Shown one piece after another: positions 5,319 through 5,744 of a DNA stretch of 5,744 nucleotides (the first letter of the stretch is position 1; every line of letters begins with the position of its first letter). The translations under genes were made by a program, and so were the position numbers. Below the pieces are notes generated by a model. The model was not told the DNA's origin. It ran no database searches and saw only the letters and a program-made list of their open reading frames with translations. The stretch comes from Rickettsiales bacterium (GTDB taxonomy: Bacteria > Pseudomonadota > Alphaproteobacteria > Rickettsiales > UBA3002): assembly GCA_002725445.1 (NCBI GenBank), contig PBPD01000120.1, forward strand, positions 1-5,744. Direction: 5' to 3'.

Positions 5319-5744
5319 ATGAAATCTAAGGCCCCAGCCGAGATCAAGCATGTATGCGCCGTGGTGGTGACGTACAATATTGGCGAGGCTTTTATTCCTA
5401 ATTTTGAGGCGGTTCGCCAGCAGGTGGGGCATGTGGTGGTTGTCGATAATGGCTCGACAGACGACACGTTGAGCGTTTTAAAAGACTTGAGTGACACCTA
5501 CCCCGGCACGCTTGAAATCATACATAATGATGAAAATAATCTGGCTAAAGCCCAGAATGTTGGCATCGATCACGCACGAAATCTTGGCTTTGGCTGGGTG
5601 TTGTTGTTGGATCATGACTCACTGGCCACCAAAGACATGGTTGCCACGATGCTCAATGCTTACAATCATAGCCTTAACCGTCAGCGTATCGGGATTGTTG
5701 CACCCTACCTTGATGATGCAAACACCTGCAAAAAACCACGCTAC
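5319..5744 (+). CDS. Family 2 glycosyltransferase, rhamnosyltransferase-like, 5' part
   Basis: The frame stays open from the ATG at 5319 to the window edge, giving 142 residues of a protein expected to be about 300. It shows a GT-A fold start: CAVVVTYN (13-20), the nucleotide-sugar-binding VVVVDNGSTDDT (39-50), NNLAKAQNVGIDHA (73-86) and WVLLLDHDS (93-101), where D98-H-D100 is the metal-binding DxD. IGIVAPYL (124-131) follows. This pattern is closest to RfbF-type dTDP-rhamnosyltransferases, which add sugars to O-antigen or other surface polysaccharide on the cytoplasmic face of the membrane; the actual sugar donor cannot be told from this fragment. The ribosome binding site is weak (GAGAG nine bases upstream), and a TTG at 5301 is a less likely start. 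The gene is divergent from rpmF and may open a polysaccharide gene group to the right. Confidence 0.88.
   Translation, partial: MKSKAPAEIKHVCAVVVTYNIGEAFIPNFEAVRQQVGHVVVVDNGSTDDTLSVLKDLSDTYPGTLEIIHNDENNLAKAQNVGIDHARNLGFGWVLLLDHDSLATKDMVATMLNAYNHSLNRQRIGIVAPYLDDANTCKKPRY

Noticed and set aside
5291..5497. Minus-strand frame of 68 codons near the right end
   Set aside because: It overlaps the glycosyltransferase start, which has clear GT2 motifs on the plus strand, and it would run through that gene's promoter.
1..5744. CRISPR array, insertion sequence, prophage or integrated element
   Set aside because: No spaced direct repeats, transposase or integrase frames, or attachment-site duplication of the tRNA-Pro 3' end were seen; the tRNA is intact and flanked by core genes.

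Overview
The window looks like chromosomal DNA from an alphaproteobacterium of moderate GC content. Its core is a minus-strand housekeeping block in the order rpmF, plsX, fabH, ihfA, MerR-type regulator, tRNA-Pro(GGG). The plsX-fabH-ihfA-merR order is familiar from Alphaproteobacteria, and the IhfA, MerR and L32 sequences are of the alphaproteobacterial kind. The lineage cannot be fixed further from this sequence alone.

Layout, left to right. Positions 1-741 (+) hold the 3' end of an unrecognised, hydrophilic, helix-rich protein. It converges on a minus-strand gene (756-1874) for a soluble chemoreceptor-like signalling protein. That protein combines an MCP hairpin tip, a CheZ-like DxxxQ motif and an acidic C-terminal tail. 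Next come a stem-loop (1891-1917), tRNA-Pro(GGG) with an encoded CCA (1942-2019), the MerR-type regulator (2037-2522), an intercistronic hairpin, ihfA (2569-2868), fabH (2919-3878), plsX (3884-4966, TTG start) and rpmF (4978-5160). A 158-nt AT-rich divergent intergenic region follows. It carries a perfect -10 box for rpmF followed by a GC-rich discriminator, an exact match to the IHF consensus, and a possible promoter for the rightward gene. A family 2 glycosyltransferase, related to rhamnosyltransferases, starts at 5319 (+) and runs off the window.

How the genes fit together. RpmF is ribosomal protein L32. PlsX and FabH act around the acyl-ACP pool: FabH starts fatty-acid synthesis and PlsX passes acyl chains to phospholipid synthesis. 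IhfA is one half of the DNA-bending protein IHF. The tight spacing (11, 5, 50, 46 and 17 nt) and single orientation suggest one main transcript from the rpmF promoter that may run through the tRNA. This would link ribosome, membrane-lipid and nucleoid-protein supply. An IHF consensus site next to that promoter suggests the operon could respond to its own product.

The most unusual item is the chemoreceptor-like protein, which may couple receptor-array contact to CheY binding or dephosphorylation. The rest of the window is conventional.
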